Shown: piece after piece, positions 41,627-53,343 of the stretch
Layout of the letters: every line of letters starts with the position of its first letter
Numbering within the stretch: position 1 is the first letter of the stretch
The notes under the pieces: model-generated
Told to the model about the DNA's origin: nothing
Databases searched by the model: none
The model's input: only the letters and a program-made list of their open reading frames with translations
Position numbers and translations under genes: made by a program
NCBI RefSeq assembly: GCF_022965805.1
Contig: NC_133103.1
Coordinates: forward strand, 31,497,635 to 31,561,634
Length of the DNA stretch: 64,000 bases
Direction of reading: 5' to 3'
From: Primulina eburnea
Taxonomy: Eukaryota > Streptophyta > Magnoliopsida > Lamiales > Gesneriaceae

Positions 41627-42423
41627 AGAAATTGGGAACCTTACCATTAGATGTGGAGTCAGGATTCAGAGTTACAGTACTTTTGGCGAGCATATGGTCT
41701 CTAGTAGCATGGTTAAGAACGTGGAACTAAAATTACAAAATAATAGTATACGAGCAGACCTTATTGTGCTACCGATGCCTGATTTTGACATTATTTTGGG
41801 CATGTATTGGCTCAAATTGAATGAGGCAACTATTGATTTTCGGCGGAGGACAATATCTATTTGACCGCCCAATGAAAAAGCGTTCATCTTTGAGGCTGCA
41901 CGAAACAATCAAATGCCGCATATCATTTCATGCATGCATACGAAGAAACTTATTCAAAGGGGTTACCAAGGTTTTCTTGCTAGTATTATATCTGCACCCA
42001 ACATTGACAGTCAATCTATCGAGGATGTGAAGGTTGTCAAGGATTTTCCGAAAGTGTTCCCTGACGATGTATCTAGTATTCCACCTGAAAAAGAAGTAGA
42101 ATTTGCTATTGAGTTGATGTACGGTACAATGCTGATCTCTAAGGCACCATATTGATTAGCACAGGCCGAAATGAAGGAATTAAAAGATCAAATTCAAGAG
42201 CTATTAGACAAAGGATTTATTCACCCGAGTTTCTCGCTGTGGGGCACGCCAATGCTATTTGTGAAAAAGAAGGATGAAACTATGAGGTTATGCATCGACT
42301 GTAGGGAGCTAAATAGAGTGACAATGAAGAATAATTATCCACTGCCCCAAATCGATGATTTATTTGATCAATTGCATGGAGCTTCGGTATTTTCAAAGAT
42401 AGATCTTAGGTCTGGATATATAA
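41627..42423 (+). pseudogene. Decayed protease end and N-terminal reverse transcriptase, cut by insertion
   Basis: Broken frames hold the protease tail (MPDFDIILGMYWL, near 41776) and the pre-RT segment (VVKDFPKVFPDDVSSIPPEK, 42029-42088). After a stop at 42153 the RT begins: [20 protein letters not shown], then [20 protein letters not shown] and [20 protein letters not shown], then [10 protein letters not shown]. The catalytic YxDD box is not reached, because the LTR starting at 42424 interrupts it. Confidence 0.88.
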
Positions 42424-45311
42424 TGGCCCGAAAATTCATGTTTGAATATTTACGGAAAAATTTAAAAATTTTCTCTTTAAAATAATCAAAATTGCCTCAT
42501 TCACGAACTAAATTGATAAATCAAGTTTAATTGTTCAAAATTTACAGCGGAAGAAATTATTTAAATTAATCCAACACTGATAAAATTTTTGAGCATAAAA
42601 AAATGGTAAGCGCAGTAAATGAGGTCCTCGGGTGCCACTACTGCCGACCCAAGCTAGCTCACTGGTCCCCGCCCTCGGTCCCGACATCATCAGTACCTAC
42701 AACAATCAAGTCTAGTGAGCCTAAAGACTCAGCATGCATATATCGTAAATAACGAGTAAATAATATAGTAAAATTTGCATGGAATAAAAATATCATGTCA
42801 TGAGGCATAATGTGAAAATAACTTGTCATGAGCAATTATAATACGTGCATAACTGAACTGAAAATCATAGTGAAAATGTTTGCTCCTTGGAGCCCTGTAT
42901 AAAAATAGCATGTCATAAATTTTCTGTTGAGATTATGGTCTACGCAAGTGGCCCCTGCACTGAACTGAACTGACCGGTAACTGGCGACCGAGTGAAGTAA
43001 TGAACGTCTGATCAGACTAATGCCACAGTATACTGGGTGGTACATAACTGAACTGACCGGTAACTGGCGACCCGGTGAAATAATGCTCCCATGATAGTGA
43101 GATGGCCACAAGCAATATCACATAAATCTCAAAATGAATGATTGCACGTAATATAATTAACCAACATAATTAAAGATGAACAATTTCGATTTTCTTGCAT
43201 TAAAATCATGTACTTGCGATATTTAAAAATACCTATATGGCTTGATTGAAGAGTGAAAGAAGATATAAACATGCCTTGGTTTGTTTTGACAGAAAAAAAA
43301 AACGAAATAACGACGCGGCGCGGCGGAGACGAAGTGCTCTTCACTTTCTCACTTTTTCTCTCTTAATTCCTTTAAACCAAGCATGCACCCTAATTATTAT
43401 AATAGCGTAAAAATCATAAACGTGATGCATGAACATTTAGAAATATCATGAATTTGTGCTCAGAGCGCTGCCAGGACCAAAATCTCAGCCCGGGTGCAAA
43501 ATGACCATTTTGCCCCTGAAAACCCAAAAATTACCGTTTCATCCCTGGACCTCTAAAATTGACCCGAAGTTTACCAAACTCCTTAAAATATCCTAAAACA
43601 TATTTAAAATCATTTCTAGACATAAACTCGAGCCCAATATACAACTTAACCGATTCGTTTTAAAACTTGGACCGGGGTCCCATTTTAACCCGAATCGACT
43701 CGAAACTTAACTGAATTTTCCCAAACTTAAACCATAACTTACCAACATATAATTAAACCATATCCTACACGAACCACAACCTAGATGATCCTTTAAACCA
43801 TCAAATTACCTGCTGTAACCTTCTGAAATTTCTGCACATCCTTATTCCAAAAATCTAAGTTATGCACCCAAGCCTTAAATTCGATACTAGCCTACACCAG
43901 CCCCAAACAGACTCGAACCAACCAACCTACGGCCTTGAACAAACCCTCCTGAACCAGTCTAGCCCTGTCTAACCAGCCCATGCACCAAACCATGCAGACC
44001 CCTTGATCTTGCCCTCTAAACCTTGCGCTTGGGATTTCTTGCACCGTTATTTGGTCGGCCACCCCACCACTACACCAGATGTGCCCAGCCCATCCTAGGA
44101 CCATGACTCACTCCTTTGACACCCTATGGACTCAGCCCCATGAGCCGTACCTAACCTGCACCCTCAAGGACCAAAACCGAACTCTAGCCCTCTTGAAAAC
44201 AACCTGAATCTTGCATCTAAAGGACCCTTAAACACTCTGAAAATCATGCACACAATAGATCGGTACATGCTTGATCAAATACATGAAATTCAGTATAATA
44301 TTGACGTGTATGACGTGAGAATAAAGATAAAAGCGTGCCTGATGATTTTTGGTTCATAAAAGCTCAAAGGAAAGCAAACCGAGAGTGAAGAGAGCTTGAG
44401 TTGATGAAGAAGGAGAAACTGAATCTCCTTGCTATAGCACACTCGAAGAGAATGTCTGATTGGAGGGGGTGGGCGGCTGGTGAAGAGTGATTTAGGTTAA
44501 GTGGGGAGCTTAGGGATTATTTAAATGTTAATTATATAGATAATAATTTAGTTAATCAGCCTTAATTTTAAATAAAAAGGATTTTAAGTACAATAAACTT
44601 AAAAATAGGTCCATTAAACTCAAACACACTCCCAAAAATATTTCGTATTGGAAATATTTTGAAAATATTAGCTGAACCCAAAAAAAGTGATTCGATTCGA
44701 TAAAATTCACGTACCGGTAAAAATAAAAATCTTACGATTAAAAATATCCAATAAAATCCAATTTTTGAAAATACTCTTAAAAACACCTTATTTTAATTAA
44801 TAAAAATTAATCATGTAATTAACATAATTTTTCCTTAAAATTTTCTTGTCTCCGTTCTTTGTTTGGGCGTGAAATGCAACATAAAAATCTTTATTTCAAA
44901 AACATTTAAAATTTCATGAAATAAATTATATCATGCATTAATTATACATAAAATGCATAAAAATAATTAAACATAAATTAATGTAATAAACATGCATTTA
45001 ATGCTTTAAAAACAATTAAATAAAATACCAAAGAAGTTTAATAACTTGCATGCATGCAAAATTTTTAAAATATATTTATTAACATGCTAAATTACCACTT
45101 CTTAAATAAGTCTTTATTAACTTATCTCAATACTCCATCTCCAGTCCGGCCTCACTTAATTAACTGAAAAGATAAACTAAACTTATGGGATTTAAAATAA
45201 ACAATCATGACTAACAACTTTAAAATGCTTTAAATAATAAGGAAATCATTTTTAATTTAAATACTAGAAATTATGCATGGCATATACGTAGTCTGATTTA
45301 CGGGTTCTACA
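42424..45311 (-). repeat. 3' LTR of a minus-strand Ty3/gypsy element
   Basis: In the sense (minus) direction it starts TGTAGAACCCGTAAATCAGA and ends CATGAATTTTCGGGCCA, about 2.89 kb. A polypurine tract abuts it at 45312. It was inserted into RT of the plus-strand gypsy element. The flank at 42419-42423 (TATAA) is a candidate target duplication that cannot be checked here. A short tandem repeat lies at 42966-43072. Confidence 0.85.
42966..43072. repeat. Direct repeat, 24-bp core, period 83 bp, inside the gypsy LTR
   Basis: TGAACTGACCGGTAACTGGCGACC occurs at 42966-42989 and again at 43049-43072, with similar flanking (A)GTGAA(G/A)TAATG. The similarity continues a little further downstream. Confidence 0.85.
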
Positions 45312-45417
45312 ATCCTTCCCCCTTAAAAGAAATTTCGCCCTCGAAATTCGCTTATCCTTGATAAACAAAAATTTTAGACTCTTGATTCTAGAATCCTAAT
45401 AATCCACGCTTCCAATG
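45312..45417 (-). pseudogene. Polypurine tract and last codons of pol of the minus-strand gypsy element
   Basis: The minus strand ends with NFEGEISFKGE just before the LTR. This resembles the conserved gypsy pol ending NFEDEISF. The purine run TTTTAAGGGGGAAGGAT (45312-45328) is the polypurine tract. The remainder of the element is displaced by the copia insertion at 45418. Confidence 0.75.
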
Positions 45418-47474
45418 TGAAAGGGATCGATTTTAGGTGCCCGAAAGCGCAACGGAAGTTCAAAAATTAATTTTCAACAAGAAAATTTCGGCCACCTATG
45501 TACTAGTGTTGTAGCATATACAAAAACACAAACTATGACATTCATAGGGTGTTGAGAAATCGTTACCTATCAATCTTGAAAGATTGATTATGCCTCCAAC
45601 TTAGTTGATAAACAACTAAGCTTTACAAGGATGACAATCTTAAGCTCTCCTTGTCCTTGAGTCTTTCCTTCAAAATCTAGCTCACCGTCAATTAGGTAGA
45701 TCCCTTCATATTTTGCACTAGAAAAATATGAGGATTTTTCTTTGAGAAAGTGTAATAATTTCTCAACCAAAATGAAGAGAAAAATAGAGAGAAAATGGAG
45801 AGGAAGTTTCGGCCAAAGTGTGGAGTAGAATGAGGTTGGAAGACTTTTCTTGGTCCTTGAAAAAGTTGAGTTAAGCATGTGCATGCTATGCCTTGGTTAT
45901 ACAAAAAGTTGTCTCCCAACCTTTCATCTCCCATGCATGCAATCTATTTGATTTTTAACAATTAAAAATCCATGGACTTATTTTAATTATCTCAAACATA
46001 TTTGAGACTAATTAAATATTACTTGAATTTACTCAAGTCACTAGTTGAATAATTATTTTACTATTGGGCTCTACAAGACCCAATATGATTTAATTAATTC
46101 AACATTTGAATTAATTTAATTATTTGGACTCTACTAGGCCCACTAGCGTTAAATTAGTTCAACATTTGAATTAATTTAATTTAGTCAATAATAATGTTTA
46201 TGAAATTCACAATTTTCAAATACATTATTTATTTGGCCAACCTTTTTAATTTAGGAACACATTCATAAATTAAAAATTACATTTCTCTCATAGAAGTCAT
46301 ACTTCTATTTTTCTTTACGCTTATAAACTCCTTTATAAGCCGTTCAACACATTGAACTATTTTACTTCTCAACGGGATCTAAAAAGCTAGTACTTGTGTG
46401 GCCCTCAATGGTTCATTGATACCACTAGCCGTGGGTTCACATCTACATGTGATTCGGACTAAACATGTCCTTATATGAGCATACCCCGATTGCTCCATTC
46501 TCACTTATCAACTCCTTGATAACAAGAACGTCAGAACCCAAATCTGATAGTACCCATCCAATCATGTTAAACGCCTAGCAACATCGCTTACCTGATTCCC
46601 TAGGTATCAAATGATAGTGCCTGCAAGAACCATTCAATTATGGTTAGCGTACAGTACGGTCCCTTCAACTCATATATCCCAATCGATTCGACAACCATTG
46701 TTTTATCTAGAGTTGTCAATGAATCGATACAATGTGTCATGTCGTAGTTGCATCGATGGTGTAATCTATGAAACCCATTTCATAATTACCACCATACTCT
46801 AATCAGAGATTTAAACCTACATACAAATGAGAACACTTAGGATATCCATACCCGAAGGTAAGCAGTGAATCCCCGACTACAATACATCGACTCCTATATG
46901 TTTCGACAGAACACCCAACCTTGCCACCTGATGACCCCATGAGAGTCGGTAAACAAGTCAAAGTGTAACTCTAGCACATAGAGTCTCTATGTTGTCCCGG
47001 GTCATAAGGACTAATGGTGTACAACCATACACTAGGACCTTTCCACTCGATAAGTGAGAACCACTTGGAAAGTCCTTTATGGAGGGTTGTTCAGTGCACT
47101 CTACAAGGAGCACCTATCTGCATGTTCGGACATCACAATGTCCCCTACCAATGAAACATGGTACTCACATCGCAGATACTAGTCTCGAGCTCTAGCGGCC
47201 TATATCCTTCTTAGCGGCGACTGAATCGACTAGGAACTGTTTAGAATATACAGTATTTCAAATATGAGTTTCACGATACTCATCATATGAGCATCTCATA
47301 TTCTTTCTACTATTTTTACATTCAAGGACTTTATCTATGCAACTAGCATGAGTATACAAATAAAGAAGTGCCAAAATGATAAATTCAAATATTATTAAAA
47401 AAAGACTGTTTTTACATAGAGTTTCATTGTGAACACTCGGCCAACACTTGGCTCGACGTGCACCTACTCTAACA
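45418..47474 (-). repeat. 3' LTR of the minus-strand copia element
   Basis: About 2.06 kb, the reverse complement of the family LTR: sense start TGTTAGAGTAGGTGC, sense end GATCCCTTTCA. It is more diverged from the 48514 LTRs than those two are from each other. It lacks the 82-bp internal duplication. Confidence 0.92.
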
Positions 47475-47536
47475 ATCTCCCACTTGCACTAGATCCAACT
47501 ACCCATATGCTTCAAACCCATCGATTCGCGATGCTT

Positions 47537-48244
47537 CTAGAATAATGGTCCAGGTAAAGGCTTAGTTAGTGGATCAGCAACATTATATGCAGAGCCGACT
47601 TTGTCAATCGTGACATCTCCTCTTTCCATGATCTCTTTGAGGATGTGGTACTTTCTCAATACGTGTTTGGACTTCTGATGAGACCTCGGCTCCTTTGCTT
47701 GAGCAATGGCTCCCGTGTTGTCACAAAACACCGGGACATGAGCAACTCCATTAGGAATGACGGCCAACTCTTGGACGAAATTCCTTATCCAAACAGCCTC
47801 CTTTGCTGCAGCTGATGCAGCAATATATTCGGCCTCAGTGGTGGAATCCGCAGTACTGTCTTGCTTGAAACTCTTCCAAGAGACGGTAGCACCATTGAGC
47901 ATGAATATGAACCCAGAGGTTGACTTCGAGTCATCTATATCTCTTTGGAAGCTAGAGTCGTTATAGCCTTCCAATTTCAGTTCTCCACCCCCATAGACCA
48001 AGAACAACTTATTGGTTCTTCTCAAATACTTGAGGATATCTTTCACAGCTTTCCAGTGTGGAAGATCAGGGTTGGATTGATATATACTCACTACACTTAG
48101 TGCAAAAGCCACGTCAGGACATGTAGATATCATCCCATACATGATGCTACCAATCGCAGATGCATAAGGAATGCTTGTCATCGCCGCTATCTCTGCATCA
48201 GTCTTGGGAGACATAAATTTGGATAGGGACACGCCATGAAACAT
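47537..48244 (-). pseudogene. RNase H of the minus-strand copia element
   Basis: Reads MTSIPYASAIGSIMYGMIST, YQSNPDLPHWKAVKDILKYL, then [20 protein letters not shown] and STTEAEYIAASAAAKEAVWI. The ending is HVLRKYHILKEIMERGDVTI and ADPLTKPLPGPLF. These are standard copia RNase H motifs in an unbroken frame. A stop near 48250 separates it from RT. Confidence 0.92.
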
Positions 48245-48253
48245 TGGTAGATG

Positions 48254-48513
48254 TCATCTGTTGGACTCATCCATCAAGAACCGCTTCACGATGATATCAA
48301 TGTATGTGGACTGGGTGAGACCAAGCAATCTTTTTGATCTATCTCTATAGATCTGTATTCCCAATACAAAAGATGCTTCACCCAAGTCCTGCATCGAGAA
48401 CTTACTCGCTAACCATATCTTAGTTGATTGCGACATCCTTACATCATTCCTAATGAGTAGAATGCCATCAACATAAAGCACAAGGAATGTCACAGCACTT
48501 CCACTGACCTTCT
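48254..48513 (-). pseudogene. Reverse transcriptase C-terminal half of the minus-strand copia element
   Basis: From 48513 downward the frame reads KVSGSAVTFLVLYVDGILLI; the catalytic YVDD box is changed to YVDG. It continues IWLASKFSMQDLGEASFVLG and RDRSKRLLGLTQSTYIDIIV. Upstream, the frame resumes at 57830 on the other side of the inserted element. Confidence 0.88.
48509..48513. repeat. Target site duplication CTTCT, left
   Basis: CTTCT at 48509-48513 equals 57830-57834 and flanks the plus-strand copia element. Confidence 0.93.
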
Positions 48514-50664
48514 TGTTAGAGTAGGTGCCCGTCGAGCCAAGTGTTGGCCGAGTGTTCACAATGAAACTCTATGTATAAGCAATCTTTATTTTAGTAATAT
48601 TTGATATTATTATTTTGGCACATCTTTATCTGTATACCCATGCTAGTTGCAAAGATAAAGCCCTTGAATATACAAGTAGTAGAAAGAATATGAGATGCTC
48701 ATATGATGAGTATCATGAAACTCATATTTGTAATACTGTATATTCTAAACGGTTCTTAGTCGATTCAGCCGCCACTAAGAAGGATATAGGCCGCTCGAGT
48801 TCGAGACTAGTATCTGCGATGTGAGTACCATGTTTCATTGGTAGGGGACATTGTGATGTCCGAACATGCAGATAGGTGCTCCTTGTTGAGTGCACTGAAC
48901 AACCCTCCATAAAAGGACTTTCCAAGTGGTTCTCACTTATCGAGTGGAAATGTCCTAGTTTATGGTTGTACACCATTAGTCCTTATGACCCGGGACAACA
49001 TTGAGACTCTATGTGCTAGCATTTCACTTTGACTTGTTTACCGACTCTCATGGGGTCATCAGGTGGCAAGGTTGGGTGTCATGTCGAAACATATAGGAGT
49101 CGATGCATTGTAGTCGGGGATTCACCGCTTACCTTCTGGTATGGATATCCTATGTGTTATCATGTGTATGTAGGTTGAAATCTCTTGCCAGAGTATGGTG
49201 GTAATTGTGAAAGGGGTTTCATAGATTACACCATTGATGCAACTACGACATGACACATATTATCGATTCATTGACAACTCTCGATAAACCAATGGTTGTC
49301 GAATCGGTCGGGTTATATGAGTTGAAGGGACCGTACTTTACGCTAACCATAATTGAATGGTTTTTGCAGGCACTATCATTTGATACCTAGGGAATCATGT
49401 AAGCGATGCTGCTAGGCGTTTAACATGATTGGTTGGGTACTATCAGACTTGAGTTCTGACGTTCTTGTTATCAAGGTGTTGATAAATAAGAATGGAGCAA
49501 TTGGGGTATGCTCATATAAGGACATGTTTAGTCCGAATCACATAGAGATGTGAACTCACGGCTAGTTGTATCAGTGAACCATTGAAGGCCACACAAGTAC
49601 TAGCTTTCTAGATCCCGTTGAGAAGTAAAAATAGTTCAATGTGTTGAACGGCTTATAAAGGGGTTTATAAGCGTAAGGAAAAATTAGAAGTATGACTTCT
49701 ATAAAAGAGAAACTAGTTCAATGTGTTGAACGACTTATAAATGAGTTTATAAGTGTAAAGAAAAATAGAAGTATGACTTCTATGAGAGAAATGTAAATTT
49801 TAATTTATGGAAGTGTTCCAAAATTAAAAGTTGGCCAATTGAATAATGTATTTGAAAATTGTGATTTCCATAAACATTATTATGGACTAAATTAAATTAA
49901 TTCAAGTGTTGAATTAATTAAACACTAGTGGACCTAGTAGAGTCCAAATAATTAAATTAATTCAAGTGTTGAATTAATTAAATTATATTGAGTCTTGTAG
50001 AGCTCAATTTAAATTAATTATTTAACTAGTGGGACTTGGGTAAATTCAAGTAATGTTTAATTAGTTTCAAATATGTTTGAGATAATTAAATTTAGTCCAT
50101 GGTTTTTAATTTGTTAAAAACCATATAATATGCATGCATGGGAGGTGAAGAGTTGGAAGATAACTTTTTGTATAACCAAGGCTTGGCATGCAACTTTTTT
50201 ACTTTAACTTTTCCTACAACCAAAAAAATGTCTCTCCTTCTCTCCTAGGATGAATAGTGCCGAAAATACTATTCATTTTCTCTCAAGTTTTTCTCTAATT
50301 TTTCTTCTTCAAGTGTTGAGGAATGAAAAATACTTCTCTTTGAAAAATTCTCTAATTTTTCTAGTGCAAAATTAGAGTGGTTCTAGCTAGTTGGTGGTGG
50401 GCTTAATATTTGAGCAAGGTGGGCTCAAAGGAAGCTTGAAGATTGTCTTGCCATTGAAGAGCTTAGTTGTATAACAACAAAGTTGGAGCCATACATCAAT
50501 CCTTGTGATTGATAGGTAAAAGTTCTAAACACCCTATGTATGACATTATTTGGTGTTTATTGTATTTGTTGCACAAGATATCATGGTGGCCGAAAATATT
50601 GTATGTAAAATTCGATTTTTGAACTTCCGTTGCGCTTCCGGTCACCGTAACCGATCCCCTTTCA
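48514..50664 (+). repeat. 5' LTR of the plus-strand copia element
   Basis: 2,151 bp, start TGTTAGAGTAGG, end CCCCTTTCA. It contains the 82-bp tandem duplication (copies starting at 49633 and 49715) and paired TTAATTCAAGTGTTGAATTAA palindromes near 49896 and 49956. Confidence 0.94.
49633..49796. repeat. 82-bp tandem duplication in the copia LTR
   Basis: AGTTCAATGTGTTGAACG starts at 49633 and again at 49715. Each copy runs through TTATAAGTGTAA(A/G)GAAAAA and GAAGTATGACTTCTAT. The same pair is in the 3' LTR (56794 and 56876). The solo LTR (about 6739) and the minus LTR have a single copy. Confidence 0.88.
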
Positions 50665-50666
50665 AG

Positions 50667-50678
50667 TGGTATCCGAGC
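50667..50678 (+). other. Primer binding site, one mismatch
   Basis: TGGTATCCGAGC two bases after the LTR. The usual initiator-Met site is TGGTATCAGAGC, so one base differs. Confidence 0.8.
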
Positions 50679-52425
50679 TATGGTTACGATTTTGTGTAGC
50701 AACTACAAGATATTATGTTGAGATCGATTTCTTACCGCATGAGGTGAAGTTTTGCAACGATTCAAGGCCGGATTTGGGGCGGCTTTTGGGCAGCAAGTTG
50801 CTGCCCATTTCGGGCAGCTTGGCCTGCCCGAACAGCCCCTACTTTTTAAATAAAAAAAAAATTTTTTTTGTTGCCGGAATCCGGCGACGGAGCTCCGGCG
50901 ACGGCGATGACGACTAGGGTTTCCAAAAGTGTTTTGGATTATCAATGTGTCATGGGCCTTGAGTTGTTGGGCCATTAGATGGCTAACATGTTTGTGAATT
51001 TTAAATGAGCCAAAATATTTTTGGTGAAAAATGAGTTTTTGGGCCCTTAAGTTTAAAATTACAAAAGTTGCAAATATTTTCTCATGAAATAAATAATTTA
51101 AGTTGGACTTTAATTATTTATAGTAAATGGTGATTTACAAGAAATTCGGTTATAAATAAATTAATTGGAAAGTAGACAAAGGTGTTTGTATACTTTGTTA
51201 ATTTAGTTTATAATCGTGGCAGTTAGTGATTGGATCAAGATATATAATATTGGATCAATTAATTATTGTGATAATTAATTGATAATGTATGATATGTGAT
51301 ATTATGCATGAAGGATGATCAAAAGTCCAAGCCCAATTTGCTAGGTGTATGCTAGTATATTTTGTGTTGAATGATTGTAATAATTATCAATTTATAAAGT
51401 GGGCTTGGTTTATGGCCCGTTCCCACCCCATGAGATGTATCCCTATTTGCCATGGATATTTATTTGTAAATATTAGTATAGTGGATGATCAAGATTGGAA
51501 GATGGTGGCCATGATGATTATGAAGATCGAAGACATGTAAATATTGGAAGCTAATGTAATAGTTGCATTTGCATCCCGTGCATTTACCCTAGGATTGGAC
51601 CTAGGCCCGTGTTTAGCTCACACGGGCCATTAGTATTGGGGCGATTGATCATCCTTGTTTGTTTACAGTTTATAATATATGCATGATATGTTATAAATAA
51701 TGAGTATGTGCGTTATTATTATGATAATAACAAAGTTGCATGAATCCGGCAAACATACGATCAAACATGGCGAGCTTTTAAAATAAAATTAATGATGAGA
51801 CCTTTCAAAATTAAAAACCCTCATTTTGAATAAGATTCAAAATTAATATCAAGCCCGAAAAGGGGAATTATAAATTTGTTTATAATTTCCTTGTCTTCCA
51901 TCGACAATGGGTGCATGATGAACGCTACCCGTACTCGGGGCTCGGCTCATATTATTGGGGGAGCTTTGGGTGCCGGAAAGCTGTGACATCCATTGACATG
52001 GTGATGTGAACTACGTGGAACTCCCATGATTTCGGCTCATATTATTGGGGGAACTCATGGCGACTGTCCATCAAGGTTCAACATCGATGGGTAAGGCTTG
52101 ACACGTGAAGATGAACGACGTCATATTATTGGGTCCTAATCAAACTTGAGACAAAAGTTTACGTAGAGGGTTGCATTGTGATGCAATTGGAGACTACCTT
52201 TTAGGAATTGTGATTGGCTGATATTATTCGGGATCATAATTCGCTAATTGGACCTTACGTACCTACTGAGGAAATGAGTTTCCCATTTTCACTAGAAGGT
52301 AGTGAAAGATGTCAAAACAGTGGGAGTAAAAATTTATAAAGTAAAAGTCCATACTTTATATCTTACTAAATATTTTAAAATAGTCATCAACATTTATCTG
52401 TTTTACTTTTCAGTACAAATTGACA
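50679..52425 (+). other. Long 5' leader of the plus-strand copia element
   Basis: About 1.75 kb without a conserved coding frame. It carries four spaced copies of a CATATTATTGGG motif between 51947 and 52230. The last bases before gag read TTTTACTTTTCAG-TACAAATTGACAATG, which looks like a splice acceptor. A spliced leader is therefore possible. Confidence 0.55.
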
Positions 52426-53343
52426 ATGTCTTCGATGCGCAATCCGATATCTGTAATACTCGACAAACACATATTAACTGGACCTAATTACCTCACTTGG
52501 CTAAGAAACCTGAAAATCGTATTGAATTCGGAAAGGGTAGCATATACACTGACTGAGTCGCCCCCTGTTGAGGCTCCGACTGAGTGCAATCCTGAGGAAT
52601 TGCAGGCTTACAAGGAATGGTGTGACCATGACTTGATAGCCAGGTGTTATATGCTGACTTCTATGAATGATGAGCTGCAGAGGCGTTTTGAGGATGCAAA
52701 GAATGCTGCTGACATTCATAAGCACCTCAAAGAGCTCTTTGGTGAGCAGACTCGGCCTCTTAGGCATGCTACCGTCAAGGAGCTGATCACTATGCGCATG
52801 CGAGATGGGGCCTCGGTCCATGAGCATGGCCTGAAGTTGATTGGGCTCGTGGATAAGCTCGTTGGCATGGATATGATCTTGCCTTTGGAGTTGACCACCG
52901 ACGTGTTGCTGTTATCATTGCCTAGCTCATTTGATCCTTTTGTGGTTAACTTCAACATGAACAAGATGGAGCCGACCCTTGAGGAGTTGGTGAATATGCT
53001 TGTTACGTTTGAATCAACCATCAAGAAAGAGAAGTTGGTTCTTTATGTGGGTTCTTCATCTGGTACGAAGATTGATCCACATGGGAAGGGAAAGAAGCGT
53101 TCTTTCCAACGTCCCAAGAAGAACGTGCCCTTGCTGAGGCAATCCCCGAATCCCGTTGTGGCAGCCATACCAGTTAAGGCTGACAAGACTAGTGATGAAT
53201 GTCATCACTGCAAGAAGCCTGGACATTGGAGGCGTAACTGCAGAGAATATCTTGCCCAGAAAAGTTCTGGAAATGGTATGTACTACATTGAAGTAAACAT
53301 TTCAATTAACTCTACTTCTTGGGTATTGGATACCAAATGTTGA
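52426..53343 (+). CDS. Gag of the plus-strand copia element
   Basis: The ATG at 52426 (MSSMRNPISVILDKHILTGP) opens a 305-codon frame. The UBN2-type gag core reads NYLTWLRNLKIVLNSERVAY, then DELQRRFEDAKNAADIHKHL and LPSSFDPFVVNFNMNKMEPT. The zinc knuckle is CHHCKKPGHWRRNC. The frame runs into the start of protease (STSWVLDTKC), where the active-site DTG(C) reads DTK, then TGA. Gag itself looks intact. Confidence 0.9.
   Translation: MSSMRNPISVILDKHILTGPNYLTWLRNLKIVLNSERVAYTLTESPPVEAPTECNPEELQAYKEWCDHDLIARCYMLTSMNDELQRRFEDAKNAADIHKHLKELFGEQTRPLRHATVKELITMRMRDGASVHEHGLKLIGLVDKLVGMDMILPLELTTDVLLLSLPSSFDPFVVNFNMNKMEPTLEELVNMLVTFESTIKKEKLVLYVGSSSGTKIDPHGKGKKRSFQRPKKNVPLLRQSPNPVVAAIPVKADKTSDECHHCKKPGHWRRNCREYLAQKSSGNGMYYIEVNISINSTSWVLDTKC

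Larger units (their letters stand above)
37578..42423 (+). mobile_element. Ty3/gypsy element (Tekay/Del-like), truncated by nested insertion
   Basis: The 5' LTR (37578-40326) is followed by an initiator-Met primer site and by degraded gag, protease and the first part of RT. At 42424 it is cut inside RT, just after SKIDLRSGY, by the LTR of another gypsy element. Its remaining pol and 3' LTR should lie beyond the nest, outside the window. The frames have several stops and shifts, so it is older than the elements in block A. Confidence 0.85.
45418..48513 (-). mobile_element. Ty1/copia element, minus strand, left (3') part
   Basis: The 3' LTR (45418-47474), a polypurine tract (47475-47490 as GTGCAAGTGGGAGAT on the minus strand), RNase H (47537-48244) and the end of RT (48254-48513) lie here. 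The element is then split by the plus-strand copia element at 48514 and resumes at 57830. Same family as the solo LTR at 5621 and the 48514 element. Confidence 0.93.

Noticed and set aside
42836..43344. Minus-strand ORFs in the gypsy LTR
   Set aside because: They lie inside the LTR and lack any retroelement or host protein motif.
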